A stretch of 64,000 nucleotides of DNA from Nonomuraea turcica (GTDB lineage Bacteria; Actinomycetota; Actinomycetes; Streptosporangiales; Streptosporangiaceae): the NCBI RefSeq assembly GCF_030718205.1, contig NZ_JAUZQF010000021.1, positions 62,001 through 126,000 of the forward strand, in the 5' to 3' direction. Positions 52,348 to 61,034 of the stretch are shown one piece after another. Under the pieces are notes generated by a model that was not told the origin of the DNA, did not search any database, and worked only from the letters and a program-made list of their open reading frames with translations. The position numbers and the translations under genes are program-made. How positions within the stretch are numbered: position 1 is the stretch's first letter; each line of letters begins with the position of its first letter.

Positions 52348-52907
52348 GTCACATATTCCGTCGCCGCGTCCAGCAGCCACTCGGCCAGATAGGCCGCGAA
52401 CGACGAGCGTACGAGCACCAGGAACCCCTCCTGCTGGGGGAGCAGCACGACCTGGGCGCGCGCCAGCATGGTCTGCGCGCACGCGCCCGGGCCGAACACC
52501 GAAGGGTGCAGGTCGAGGGCACAGCCGTGGGCCAGCAGGTCGCGTGCCCGAGGGCCGCCGACCAGGAGGGTGGTGCGTTGCGCCGACACGTCCACCACGG
52601 AGCCGTGCCGGTCGCCGAGGGCCGCGCGCAGCGGCTCGGCGTCATACCCGTCGGGCCCGATCACCAGCCACTCGTCGGGCCCGACCCAGGCCACGGTCAC
52701 CTCGCCGGAACGCACGGCGGTGCCCGGCGAGACCGGCAGCGCGACGCCGAGCGCCCGCCCGAGGCCGGCGGCGGCCGGGCTCTCCGGGTCCACACGTACG
52801 TTGATCTGGCGGAGAAAGGGGATCTCCGCCAGCGTCAGCGCCTCGCTCTTGGACGCGGTCGCGAACCGGTCGGCGAAGGCCGCGGCCGGACTCCTGCGCT
52901 CAGCCAT
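52344..52907 (-). CDS. soxG: sarcosine oxidase gamma subunit
   Basis: The 187-residue subunit of heterotetrameric sarcosine oxidase shows W-V-G-P-D-E-W-L-V and V-V-D-V-S-A-Q-R-T-T-L of the SoxG family, a fold related to the folate-binding domain of GcvT. It overlaps soxA by 8 bp and sdaA by 4 bp. Its job in the complex is structural, shaping the folate and channelling region. Confidence 0.92.
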   Translation of the reverse strand: MAERRSPAAAFADRFATASKSEALTLAEIPFLRQINVRVDPESPAAAGLGRALGVALPVSPGTAVRSGEVTVAWVGPDEWLVIGPDGYDAEPLRAALGDRHGSVVDVSAQRTTLLVGGPRARDLLAHGCALDLHPSVFGPGACAQTMLARAQVVLLPQQEGFLVLVRSSFAAYLAEWLLDAATEYVT

Positions 52908-55674
52908 CGCGGCGTGCTCCTTCCGGGTCGTACAGGACGTGAGAGGTCACGGTGACGGGCACCAGGGCGTCGCCGACCGGTGCGTAGAGCCGTTCGCCGA
53001 CCCGTCCCTGCCCGCCGCTGACCAGCGCCAACGCGAACGTGCGGCCCAGCGCGGCGCTGCGGTAGCTCGAGGTCACGTGCCCGAGCATCGGCACGGGCGG
53101 CTCGGGCAGGCCGGCGGACTCCACCACGTGCGTCCCCTCGGGCAGCAGCAGAGCGGGGTCCTCGGGGAGCAGCCCGACGAGCTGCTTGCGGTCCGCGCGG
53201 ACCGTGTCGGCCCGGGCGAACGAGCGCTTGCCGATAAAGTCGGCCTTCTTCTTCGACACCACCCACGACATGCCCAGGTCCTGCGGCGTGACCGTGCCGT
53301 CGGTGTCCTGCCCGACGATCGGGTAACCCTTCTCGGCCCGCAGCACGTGCATGGTCTCGGTCCCGTACGGCGTGACGACCCCGGTGTCCATGATGGCCTC
53401 CCACAGGGCCAGGCCCTCCCACGAGGTCACGTTGATCTCGTAGGCCAGCTCGCCCGAGAAGCTGATCCGGCACACCCGCGCGGCCATCCCCGCGACCTCC
53501 GCCTCCCGCCAGGTCATGAACGGGAACTCGGCCGCGCCGACGGCCAGACCGGGGGCGAGCCCGGCCAGCACCTCGCGCGACCCGGGACCGACCAGCGCCA
53601 CGGTGGCCCACTGCTCGGTGACCGAGGTGAGGTGGACCCGCAGCCACGGCCACTCGGTCTGCAGCCACTCCTCCATCCAGTCCAGGACGGCCGCGGCATT
53701 GCCCGTGGTGGTGGTGACGAGGAAGTGGTCCTCGGCGAGCCTGATGACGGTGCCGTCGTCGAAGACCATGCCGTCGGCCCGGCACATCACGCCGTACCTG
53801 ATGGCGCCGACGGCCAGCGTGCTCATCATGTTCGTGTAAAGCCGGTCGAGGAACTCCGCCGCGTCGGGCCCGATCACGTCGATCTTGCCGAGCGTGGAGG
53901 CGTCCATCGCCGCCGCACCCTCCCGCGCCGCCCGGCACTCGCGCAGCACCGCGGCCTCCATGTCCTCGCCGGGACGGGGGTAGTACCACGGCCGCTTCCA
54001 CTGGCCGACGTTCTCGAACAGCGCGCCGTGCGCGACGTGCCACTCGTGCAGCGCGGTGACCCGGACCGGATCGTGCAGCGCGCCGCGGTCGCGCCCGGCC
54101 AGCGCCGCGAAGCTCACCGGCGTGTACGGCGCCCGGAACGTCGTGCTGCCCAGCTCACCCACCGGAACGCCCAGCGCGTGCGCCATGACGGCCGTGGTCA
54201 GCAGGCCGGAGGTCTTGCCCTGGTCATGGGCCGTGCCCGCGGTGGTGTACCGCTTGACGTGCTCGACCGAGCGCAGCCCCGCGCCGGTCGCCCGCAGCAC
54301 GTCCGCCACGGTCACGTCCCGCTGCAGGTCGACGAAGTGGGTACCGTAGTCCGTGGCGGGCACCAGCCAGTACGGCTCGCCCGCGGCCGAGGCCGGGCCG
54401 CCACCGCCGCTCGCGCCGTCCTCCAGGCATCCAGCCAGTGTGAATACGCCCCTGGCCGCGCCCGCCACCTCCACCGCCTGCCGGGACGCGCCGGGCACCA
54501 GCGTGCCCAGCGCCTCGTCGTAGCGGAGCGTCCCGCCCGACTGGCTGAACAGGTGCACCACCGGGTTCCAGCCCCCGGAGACCAGCAGCAGGTCGGCGTC
54601 GAACGACCGCTCGCCCGCGGCGGCCGCGCCGTCGTCCGGACGCCGCCCCACCAGGACCGAGGAGACCTGCCCGTCCCCGGCGGCGGCCGTCACCACGTGC
54701 CCGGTCAGCACCTCGATGCCGGCCTCGCGCGCCCGCTCGGCCCAGCCCGCGCCGGGCGCCGGCCGCACGTCCGCGATGGCCACCACATTCACGCCCGCAC
54801 CGGCGAGGTCCAACGCGGCCGCATAGGCGCTGTCGCCGGTCGTGAACACCACCGCCCGGCTCCCGGGCAGCACGCCGTACCGGTTGACGTACGTCCGCGC
54901 CGCGCCCGCCAGCATCACGCCGGGCAGGTCGTTGCCCGCGAAGGCGATCGGCCGCTCGTGCGCGCCGGTGGCCAGCACGACCCGCCGCGCCCTGATGCGC
55001 CACACGCGCTCCCTGGCCACGTGCGCGGGCGCCGCCCCGCCGAGGTGGTTGGTGCGCCGTTCGACGGCGATGAGGTAGTTGTCGTCGTAATAGCCGAAGA
55101 CCGTGGTGCGCGGCAGCACCGTGACCTCGGGCAGGCCCGCCAGCTCCGCCGCGACCGCCCCGGCCCATTCGGCGGCCGGCAGGCCCGCCAGCTGCTCGGT
55201 TGTGCCGAGCAGGCTGCCGCCGGGCTCGGGCTGCTCGTCGGCGAGGATCACGCGGGCGCCGGTGCGCGCGGCCGCCCGGGCCGCGGACAGCCCGGCGGGG
55301 CCCGCGCCCACCACCAGCACGTCGCAGTGGGCGTGAATGGCGTCGTAGCGGGCCGGGTCGGGCTCGGCGGCCAGGCGGCCCTGGCCGGGCAGCCCGCTCG
55401 CGACCAGGCCGTCGTACAGCTCGACGGTGGTCGCCGTCAGCATGGGCTCGGGGAACGGCTCCTCGATCTGCACCAGCGCGCTGGGCTCCTCGCTGCCCGC
55501 GGCGACGATCCCGCGCGGGCGGCCGAGCTTGACGCTCGTCGCGATCTGGCGCACACCGTTGGCCAGCAGCGCCGAGGCGAGCGTGTCGCCGGGGTGGCCC
55601 GTGTAGTCGCGGCCGTCGAAGCGGAAGCGGAGCGTGCGGGTGCGGTCGACGCGCCCGCCGCTCTCGCGCCTCAC
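52900..55674 (-). CDS. soxA: sarcosine oxidase alpha subunit
   Basis: The 924-residue subunit combines an N-terminal ferredoxin-like domain (F-R-F-D-G-R-D-Y-T-G-H-P-G-D-T-L-A), an NAD-binding Rossmann domain (V-V-G-A-G-P-A-G-L-S-A) and a C-terminal GcvT-like tetrahydrofolate domain. The last traps formaldehyde as 5,10-methylene-THF. GTG 55674 overlaps the soxD stop (GTGA). The frame continues upstream, but that stretch overlaps soxD and is not used. Size agrees with known alpha subunits of about 965 residues. Confidence 0.94.
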   Translation of the reverse strand: MRRESGGRVDRTRTLRFRFDGRDYTGHPGDTLASALLANGVRQIATSVKLGRPRGIVAAGSEEPSALVQIEEPFPEPMLTATTVELYDGLVASGLPGQGRLAAEPDPARYDAIHAHCDVLVVGAGPAGLSAARAAARTGARVILADEQPEPGGSLLGTTEQLAGLPAAEWAGAVAAELAGLPEVTVLPRTTVFGYYDDNYLIAVERRTNHLGGAAPAHVARERVWRIRARRVVLATGAHERPIAFAGNDLPGVMLAGAARTYVNRYGVLPGSRAVVFTTGDSAYAAALDLAGAGVNVVAIADVRPAPGAGWAERAREAGIEVLTGHVVTAAAGDGQVSSVLVGRRPDDGAAAAGERSFDADLLLVSGGWNPVVHLFSQSGGTLRYDEALGTLVPGASRQAVEVAGAARGVFTLAGCLEDGASGGGGPASAAGEPYWLVPATDYGTHFVDLQRDVTVADVLRATGAGLRSVEHVKRYTTAGTAHDQGKTSGLLTTAVMAHALGVPVGELGSTTFRAPYTPVSFAALAGRDRGALHDPVRVTALHEWHVAHGALFENVGQWKRPWYYPRPGEDMEAAVLRECRAAREGAAAMDASTLGKIDVIGPDAAEFLDRLYTNMMSTLAVGAIRYGVMCRADGMVFDDGTVIRLAEDHFLVTTTTGNAAAVLDWMEEWLQTEWPWLRVHLTSVTEQWATVALVGPGSREVLAGLAPGLAVGAAEFPFMTWREAEVAGMAARVCRISFSGELAYEINVTSWEGLALWEAIMDTGVVTPYGTETMHVLRAEKGYPIVGQDTDGTVTPQDLGMSWVVSKKKADFIGKRSFARADTVRADRKQLVGLLPEDPALLLPEGTHVVESAGLPEPPVPMLGHVTSSYRSAALGRTFALALVSGGQGRVGERLYAPVGDALVPVTVTSHVLYDPEGARRDG

Positions 55675-55949
55675 GGCGTCACCGGCCGGGGTTCGCCCAC
55701 CCGGTAGACGGCGTGGATCTCGTTCGTGGCGGTGTCGCGTACGGCGTTGAACCAGCGGCGGCAGCCCGCGGAGTGGCTCCACCGCTCGGCGAACGACCCC
55801 TTGGGGTTGTCACGGAAGAACAGGTAGCGGGCCCACTCCTCATCGGAGAGCGCACCCGGGTCCTCCGAGTAGGCGACGTGGGCCTGACCGCCGTAGTGGA
55901 ACTCGGCCTCGTCTCGAGGGCCGCACCAGGGACAGGGAATCAGCAGCAT
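55671..55949 (-). CDS. soxD: sarcosine oxidase delta subunit
   Basis: The 92-residue subunit has a zinc site formed by C6-P-W-C9, H59 and C63, as in known SoxD structures. It follows soxB after 11 nt and overlaps soxA. The segment D-E-E-W-A-R-Y-L-F-F-R-D-N is strongly family-specific. Confidence 0.95.
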   Translation of the reverse strand: MLLIPCPWCGPRDEAEFHYGGQAHVAYSEDPGALSDEEWARYLFFRDNPKGSFAERWSHSAGCRRWFNAVRDTATNEIHAVYRVGEPRPVTP

Positions 55950-55960
55950 CGTGGCGTTCC

Positions 55961-57193
55961 TCAGTGCGCGACCGCGGCGGCGCCGTGCTCGTCGACGAGC
56001 GCCCCGGTGACGAATCGGTCAAGGGAGAAGGGAGCGTTGAGGGGGTGCGGCTCGTCGTTGGCCACGGTGTGGGCGAAGCACCAGCCCACGCCGGGTGTCG
56101 CCTTGAAGCCGCCGGTGCCCCAGCCGCAGTTGAGGTAGAGGCCCTCGACCGGGGTCAGGCCCATGATCGGTGAGGCGTCCGGTGAGACGTCCACCACGCC
56201 GCCCCAGGTACGCAGCACGTGCGCCCGGGCGAAGACGGGGAACAGCTCCAGGGCCGCGGCCATCTGCTGTTCGATGATGTGGAAGGCGCCGCGCTGGCGG
56301 TAGGAGTTGGCCGCGTCGATGCCCGCCCCCATGACCAGCTCGCCCTTGTGCGCCTGGCTGACGTACACATGCACAGCGTTGGACATGACGACGGTCGGGT
56401 GCACGGGCTCCAGCAGCTCGGAGACCAGCGCCTGGAGGGGGTGGCTCTGCAGCGGCAGGTCGATCCCCGCCGTGGCGGCCACGACCGAAGTATGACCGGC
56501 GGCGCACAGCGCCACCCGGCCCGCGGCGATCGGGCCGCGGCTGGTCTCCACGCCGGTCACCCGGCCCTCGCGCACCTGCAGCCCGGTGACCTCGCAGTGC
56601 TCGATGAACTCGACGCCGAGTGCCGCGGCCGCCCTGGCCAGGCCCCAGGCGACGTGGTCGTGCTTGGCGATCCCGGCCCTGGGCTGGAAGGTGCCGCCGA
56701 GCACCGGGTAGCGGACGTCGGGGGAGACGTTGACGATCGGGCAGACCTCCTTGACCTGCTGGGGGTCCAGCCATTCCGCGTCCACGCCGTTGAGCCTGTT
56801 GGCCTCGACCCGCCGTACGCTGTCGCGCACGTCCTGGAGGCTGTGCGCGAGGTTGAGCACGCCGCGCTGGCTGAACAGCAGCGGGTAGTCGAGCTCCTCC
56901 TCCAGCCCCTCCCAGAGCTTCAGCGCGTGCTCGTAGATGCCGGCGCTCTCGTCCCACAGGTAGTTGGAGCGGATGATGGTGGTGTTGCGGGCCATGTTGC
57001 CGCCCGCGAGCCAGCCGCGCTCCAGCACGGCGACGTTCGTGATGCCGTGGTTCTTGGCCAGGTAGTAGGCGGTGGCCAGGCCGTGCCCGCCGGCTCCGAC
57101 GATCACCACGTCGTAGGACGCCTTGGGCTCGGCCGCGCTCCACAGCCGGTCGGGGTGCTCGGGCAGGTCGGCGCCCGGGGTGCGGGGGCTCAT
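55961..57193 (-). CDS. soxB: sarcosine oxidase beta subunit
   Basis: The 410-residue flavoprotein subunit oxidises sarcosine to glycine. It has FAD motif V-I-V-G-A-G-G-H-G-L-A, R-N-T-T-I-I-R-S-N-Y and the C-terminal C-G-W-G-T-G-G-F-K motif. The His that covalently attaches FMN in this family should lie in the region of residues 170-180 (A-K-H-D-H-V-A-W). ATG 57193 overlaps the glyA stop by 4 bp. Confidence 0.95.
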   Translation of the reverse strand: MSPRTPGADLPEHPDRLWSAAEPKASYDVVIVGAGGHGLATAYYLAKNHGITNVAVLERGWLAGGNMARNTTIIRSNYLWDESAGIYEHALKLWEGLEEELDYPLLFSQRGVLNLAHSLQDVRDSVRRVEANRLNGVDAEWLDPQQVKEVCPIVNVSPDVRYPVLGGTFQPRAGIAKHDHVAWGLARAAAALGVEFIEHCEVTGLQVREGRVTGVETSRGPIAAGRVALCAAGHTSVVAATAGIDLPLQSHPLQALVSELLEPVHPTVVMSNAVHVYVSQAHKGELVMGAGIDAANSYRQRGAFHIIEQQMAAALELFPVFARAHVLRTWGGVVDVSPDASPIMGLTPVEGLYLNCGWGTGGFKATPGVGWCFAHTVANDEPHPLNAPFSLDRFVTGALVDEHGAAAVAH

Positions 57194-58446
57194 CGGACCT
57201 GCTCGTAGAGCGGGTGCTTGCCGGCCAGGGTCTCGACCCTGCCGCGCAGGAAGACCAGGTCGGCGTCCGGCGTGAGTGCGTTCGCGATGATGTCGCTCAC
57301 CTCGCTGAAGTCGTCGGGGCCGAAACCGCGCGTGGCCAGCGCCGGCGTGCCGATCCGCAGGCCGGAGGTGACCATCGGCGGGCGCGGGTCGAACGGCACC
57401 GCGTTCCTGTTCACCGTGATCCCGGCGGCGTGCAGCCGGTCCTCGGCCTGTTTGCCGTCCAGCTCCGAGTCGCGCAGGTCGACCAGGACGAGGTGCACGT
57501 CGGTGCCGCCGGTCAGGACCTTCACCCCGGCCGCGGCGGCGTCGGGCCCGAGCAGCCGGTCGGCGAGGATCTTGGCGCCCTCCAGCGTGCGTCGCTGCCG
57601 GTCGCGGAATCCGTCCTCGGCCGCGATCTTGAACGCGACGGCCTTGGCGGCGATGACGTGCTCCAGCGGCCCGCCCTGCTGGCCGGGGAAGACCGACGAG
57701 TTGATCTTCTTGATGAGGTCGTCCGTCGTCAGGATCACGCCGCCGCGCGGGCCGCCCAGGGTCTTGTGCGTGGTCGTGGTGACGACGTGGGCGTGCGGCA
57801 CGGGGGAGGGGTGCAGGCCCGCGGCCACCAGGCCGGCGAAGTGCGCCATGTCCACCAGCAGGTATGCGCCCACCTCGTCGGCGATCCGCCGGAACGCCGC
57901 GAAGTCCAGGTGGCGGGGGTACGCCGACCAGCCGGCGATGATCAGCTTGGGCCGGTGCTCGCGGGCGAGCCGCTCGACCTCCTCCATGTCCACCAGGTGG
58001 TCGCTCTCGCGCACGTGGTAGGCGACCACGTTGTACAGGCGGCCGGAGAAGTTGATCCGCATGCCGTGCGTGAGATGGCCGCCGTGGGCCAGGTCGAGCC
58101 CGAGGATGGTGTCGCCGGGTTCGAGCAGTGCGGCCATGGCCGCGGCGTTGGCCTGGGCGCCGGAGTGGGGCTGCACGTTGGCCGCCGCGGCGCCGAAGAG
58201 CGCCTTCACCCGGTCGACGGCGATCTGCTCGATCACGTCCACGTGCTCGCACCCGCCGTAGTACCGCCGGCCCGGGTAGCCCTCGGCGTACTTGTTGGTG
58301 AGCACCGAGCCCTGCGCCGCCATAACGGCGACGGGCGCGAAGTTCTCCGAGGCGATCATCTCCAGCGTCGAGCGCTGGCGAGCCAGCTCGTCGCCGATGG
58401 CCGCGTGGACCTCGGGGTCCACGACGTCCAGCGGGGTGTCGATCAT
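57190..58446 (-). CDS. glyA: serine hydroxymethyltransferase
   Basis: The 418-residue PLP enzyme converts glycine plus 5,10-methylene-THF to serine. K228 in T-T-T-T-H-K228-T-L-G-G-P binds the cofactor, and the S-E-N-F and H-S-G-A-Q-A-N motifs are intact. The start ATG 58446 has AAAGGA 7 nt upstream, 13 nt after the dehydrogenase stop. It is likely a second, catabolic copy of glyA, since its position links the folate-bound C1 units released by SoxA and the dehydrogenase to serine formation. Confidence 0.95.
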   Translation of the reverse strand: MIDTPLDVVDPEVHAAIGDELARQRSTLEMIASENFAPVAVMAAQGSVLTNKYAEGYPGRRYYGGCEHVDVIEQIAVDRVKALFGAAAANVQPHSGAQANAAAMAALLEPGDTILGLDLAHGGHLTHGMRINFSGRLYNVVAYHVRESDHLVDMEEVERLAREHRPKLIIAGWSAYPRHLDFAAFRRIADEVGAYLLVDMAHFAGLVAAGLHPSPVPHAHVVTTTTHKTLGGPRGGVILTTDDLIKKINSSVFPGQQGGPLEHVIAAKAVAFKIAAEDGFRDRQRRTLEGAKILADRLLGPDAAAAGVKVLTGGTDVHLVLVDLRDSELDGKQAEDRLHAAGITVNRNAVPFDPRPPMVTSGLRIGTPALATRGFGPDDFSEVSDIIANALTPDADLVFLRGRVETLAGKHPLYEQVR

Positions 58447-58459
58447 GTGACGTCCTTTC

Positions 58460-60865
58460 CTAGCCGCGCAGCCGCTGCATCGTGGGGTCGAAGAGCGGTT
58501 CCTCGGCGACGACGGCGCGTACGTACCGGTCGAAGTAGCCGATGGTCACCTCCTGGCCGGGGTTGGCCAGGTCGGCGGGCAGCCAGGCGTAGGCGATGCC
58601 GCTGCCGATCGTGTACCCGTAGGCGGCGCTGGTGACGTAGCCGGCCGGGCCGCCGTCGCGGTCGTAGACGGGCTCCTTGCCCATGACGACCTCGTCGGTG
58701 AGCAGGCAGGTGAGCCGGCGGCGCACCGACTCCTTGCGCTCCAGCAGCGCCGCCCGGCCGACGAAGTCGCCCTTGTCCAGCTTGACGGCGAAGCCGAGCC
58801 CGGCCTCGTACGGGTCGTGCTCGAAGGTCATGTCCGTGCCGAAGGAGCGGTAGCCCTTCTCCAGGCGCAGGCTCGTGAACGCGCCGCGGCCGCCGGCGAT
58901 GACGCCGTGCCGCTGCCCGGCCTCCCAGAGCGTGTCCCAGAGCTTGAGTCCCATGTCGGCGGTGGTGTAGATCTCCCAGCCCAGCTCGCCGACGTACGAC
59001 AGGCGCAGCATGGTGACCGGCACGTTGCCGATGTAGCCGCGGGCGCCGCGGAAGTAGCGCAGCGCGGTCAGGTCGATGCCGGTCAGCGGCTGGACGAGGT
59101 CGCGGGCACGCGGGCCCCACACGCCCACGCAGCAGGTGCCCGCGGTGATGTCGCGGATGTGGACCGCGCGCGGTCGCCGCCGGTCCAGCCAGTCGAGGTC
59201 GAGGTTGCCGTTGGCGCCCACCTGGAACAGCTCGGGCCCGAGGCGCGCGACGGTGATGTCGCTGCGGATGCCGCCGTCGGTGTCCAGGAGCAGGCAGTAC
59301 GTCACGGAGCCGACGGACTTGTCGATGTCGCCGGTCACGAGGGACTGCAGGAAGCCGACCGCGCCGGGGCCGCTGATCTCCAGGCGCTTGAGCGCGGTCA
59401 TGTCGTACATCGCGACGGACTCCCGGGTGGCCTGCGCCTCCGCGCCCACGATGGGCGACCAGTACTGTGCGGCCCAGTCGCCGGGCGCCGGGATGTCGCG
59501 GCCCTGCAGCAGCGGGGCGTTGGCGCCGTACCACTGCGGCCGCTCCCAGCCGGAGGCCTCCAGGAAGATCGCGCCGAGCTCCTGCTGGCGGGCGTGGAAC
59601 GGGCTGGTCCGCATCGGGCGCGGGCTTTCCATGGGCTGCAGCGGATGAATGATGTCGTAGACCTCGACGTAGTTCTGGCAGCCGCGCTCCAGCACGTAAT
59701 CAGGCGCGATCTGGTGCTGCTCGAACCGGTTGACGTCGCATTCGTGCAGGTCGAAGGAGGAGCAGTGGCCGTCGACCAGCCACTCGGCCATGGCCTTGCC
59801 GACGCCGGCGGAGTGGGTGACCCAGACGGCCTCCGCCACCCAGAAGCCCTCCACGTCCCGCGACTGGCCCATCAGCGGCATGTGGTCGGTCGTGAACGAG
59901 AACAGGCCGTTGATGCCCTCCTCCACCTTGGCCGACCGCGTCCCGGGGAGCAGGCTCTGGGTCTCGGTCCAGGCGTCGGCGAAGTCGTCGGGCGTGAAGG
60001 TCAGCACGGAGGGCATGACCTCGGCCGCGTCCACCGAGATGATGTCGTCGGGGCTGACCGGCATGGGCCGGTGGCCGTAGTAGCCGATGCCCAGCATGTC
60101 GTACCGTTCCCGGTAGTACAGGTCGGCGTCCTGGTGGCGCAGGATGGGCCGGGTCGCCTCCTCGCTCTGCCCGGCCAGGTCGGGGACCTGTCCCGTCCAG
60201 GCCAGCTGGTGGGCCAGCGGCGTGAGGGGCAGCTCCATCCCGGCCATCCTGGCCACGCGTGGCCCCCAGATGCCGGCGCAGCAGACCACCACGTCGGCGG
60301 GGATCTCGCCGTGGTCGGTGACCACCGCGCTGACCCGGCCGCCCTCGGCCCTGATGTCCAGCACCTCGTGCCTGGCCAGCACCCGCACACCGCGCTCCAC
60401 CGCCCTGGTGAGCTGCGCCTGGACCGCCTTGACCGCCTTGGCCAGGCCGTCGGTGGGGATGAACAGGCCGCCGAGCACCTTGCCGGGGTCCAGGAGCGAG
60501 TGCTTGGCCGCGCACTCGGCGGGGGAGAGCAGCTGGGTCTCCAGGCCCCACGCCGCCGCCCAGCCGTGGCGCCGGTGCAGCTCGGCGAGGCGCTCGGGGG
60601 TGGTCGCCACCTCGAGGCCGCCCACCTGGAGGAAGCTGTCCAGTTCGACGAACTTCTCCACGGTGTAGCGGGCCATCTCGGTCATGGTCTTGGAGCCGTT
60701 GGTCTGGAACACCAGACCGGGCGCGTGCGAGGAGGAGCCGCCGGTGGCGGGCACGTCTCCCTGGTCGACCACCGTGACGTCGGTCCAGCCGCGGGCCGAC
60801 AGCTCGTCGGCGAGTGCCGCGCCGACCACGCCGGCCCCGATGACAACGACTCTCGGGCCCGTCAT
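58460..60865 (-). CDS. FAD-dependent dimethylglycine/sarcosine dehydrogenase with folate domain
   Basis: The 801-residue enzyme has an N-terminal D-amino-acid-oxidase-like FAD domain (V-V-I-G-A-G-V-V-G-A-A-L, S-S-S-H-A-P-G-L-V-F-Q with the probable flavin-linked His) and a C-terminal GcvT-like tetrahydrofolate domain with Y-V-G-E-L-G-W-E. This is the layout of bacterial dimethylglycine oxidase and mammalian DMGDH, which demethylate dimethylglycine to sarcosine and make methylene-THF. Sarcosine as substrate cannot be excluded. GGAGG lies 5 nt before ATG 60865. It is the first gene of the catabolic operon. Confidence 0.92.
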   Translation of the reverse strand: MTGPRVVVIGAGVVGAALADELSARGWTDVTVVDQGDVPATGGSSSHAPGLVFQTNGSKTMTEMARYTVEKFVELDSFLQVGGLEVATTPERLAELHRRHGWAAAWGLETQLLSPAECAAKHSLLDPGKVLGGLFIPTDGLAKAVKAVQAQLTRAVERGVRVLARHEVLDIRAEGGRVSAVVTDHGEIPADVVVCCAGIWGPRVARMAGMELPLTPLAHQLAWTGQVPDLAGQSEEATRPILRHQDADLYYRERYDMLGIGYYGHRPMPVSPDDIISVDAAEVMPSVLTFTPDDFADAWTETQSLLPGTRSAKVEEGINGLFSFTTDHMPLMGQSRDVEGFWVAEAVWVTHSAGVGKAMAEWLVDGHCSSFDLHECDVNRFEQHQIAPDYVLERGCQNYVEVYDIIHPLQPMESPRPMRTSPFHARQQELGAIFLEASGWERPQWYGANAPLLQGRDIPAPGDWAAQYWSPIVGAEAQATRESVAMYDMTALKRLEISGPGAVGFLQSLVTGDIDKSVGSVTYCLLLDTDGGIRSDITVARLGPELFQVGANGNLDLDWLDRRRPRAVHIRDITAGTCCVGVWGPRARDLVQPLTGIDLTALRYFRGARGYIGNVPVTMLRLSYVGELGWEIYTTADMGLKLWDTLWEAGQRHGVIAGGRGAFTSLRLEKGYRSFGTDMTFEHDPYEAGLGFAVKLDKGDFVGRAALLERKESVRRRLTCLLTDEVVMGKEPVYDRDGGPAGYVTSAAYGYTIGSGIAYAWLPADLANPGQEVTIGYFDRYVRAVVAEEPLFDPTMQRLRG

Positions 60866-60876
60866 AGCCACCTCCG

Positions 60877-60916
60877 TTGTTGCGAAATATGCAACCCAAA
60901 GCGCTTTCCGCAACAA
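60877..60916 (-). promoter_or_regulatory. promoter and inverted-repeat operator of the dimethylglycine operon
   Basis: TTGTTGCG (60877-60884) and CGCAACAA (60909-60916) form an inverted repeat with a 24-nt spacer. A second, nested repeat GTTGC-N7-GCAAC occupies 60879-60895. On the minus strand, TTGCGG and CATATT, 16 nt apart, give a plausible -35/-10 pair inside the repeat. The overlap is what a repressor site would look like. The regulator is not in the window. Confidence 0.5.
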
Positions 60917-60987
60917 GCGTCGCTCGCCGGATTGCGGGTGTCAAGGGGCGATCTGTCTAATTTCAGGCGGTATCGCGGGACATGCGA

Positions 60988-61022
60988 ACCCGGCCCGACC
61001 GCGAAGCGCGATCGGGCCGGGT
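60988..61022 (-). terminator. hairpin ending the ABC-transporter transcript
   Basis: An 11-bp stem (ACCCGGCCCGA / TCGGGCCGGGT) is extended by a C/A mismatch and 4 more pairs to an AAG triloop. It begins 13 nt past the stop of the binding-protein gene and separates the transporter from the catabolic operon promoter. No U-run follows. Confidence 0.65.
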
Positions 61023-61034
61023 CCGGCCGTGCCG

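Noticed and set aside
52468..55707. A 1079-codon open frame on the plus strand opposite soxA and soxG.
   Set aside because: It is antisense to well-supported sarcosine oxidase genes, has low-complexity Arg/Gly/His/Gln-rich composition typical of high-GC shadow frames, and matches no family.
60866..60950. A glycine riboswitch in front of the dimethylglycine/glyA operon.
   Set aside because: The ribosome-binding site is only a few bases from the predicted promoter, leaving no room for an aptamer, and the glycine-aptamer core is absent.
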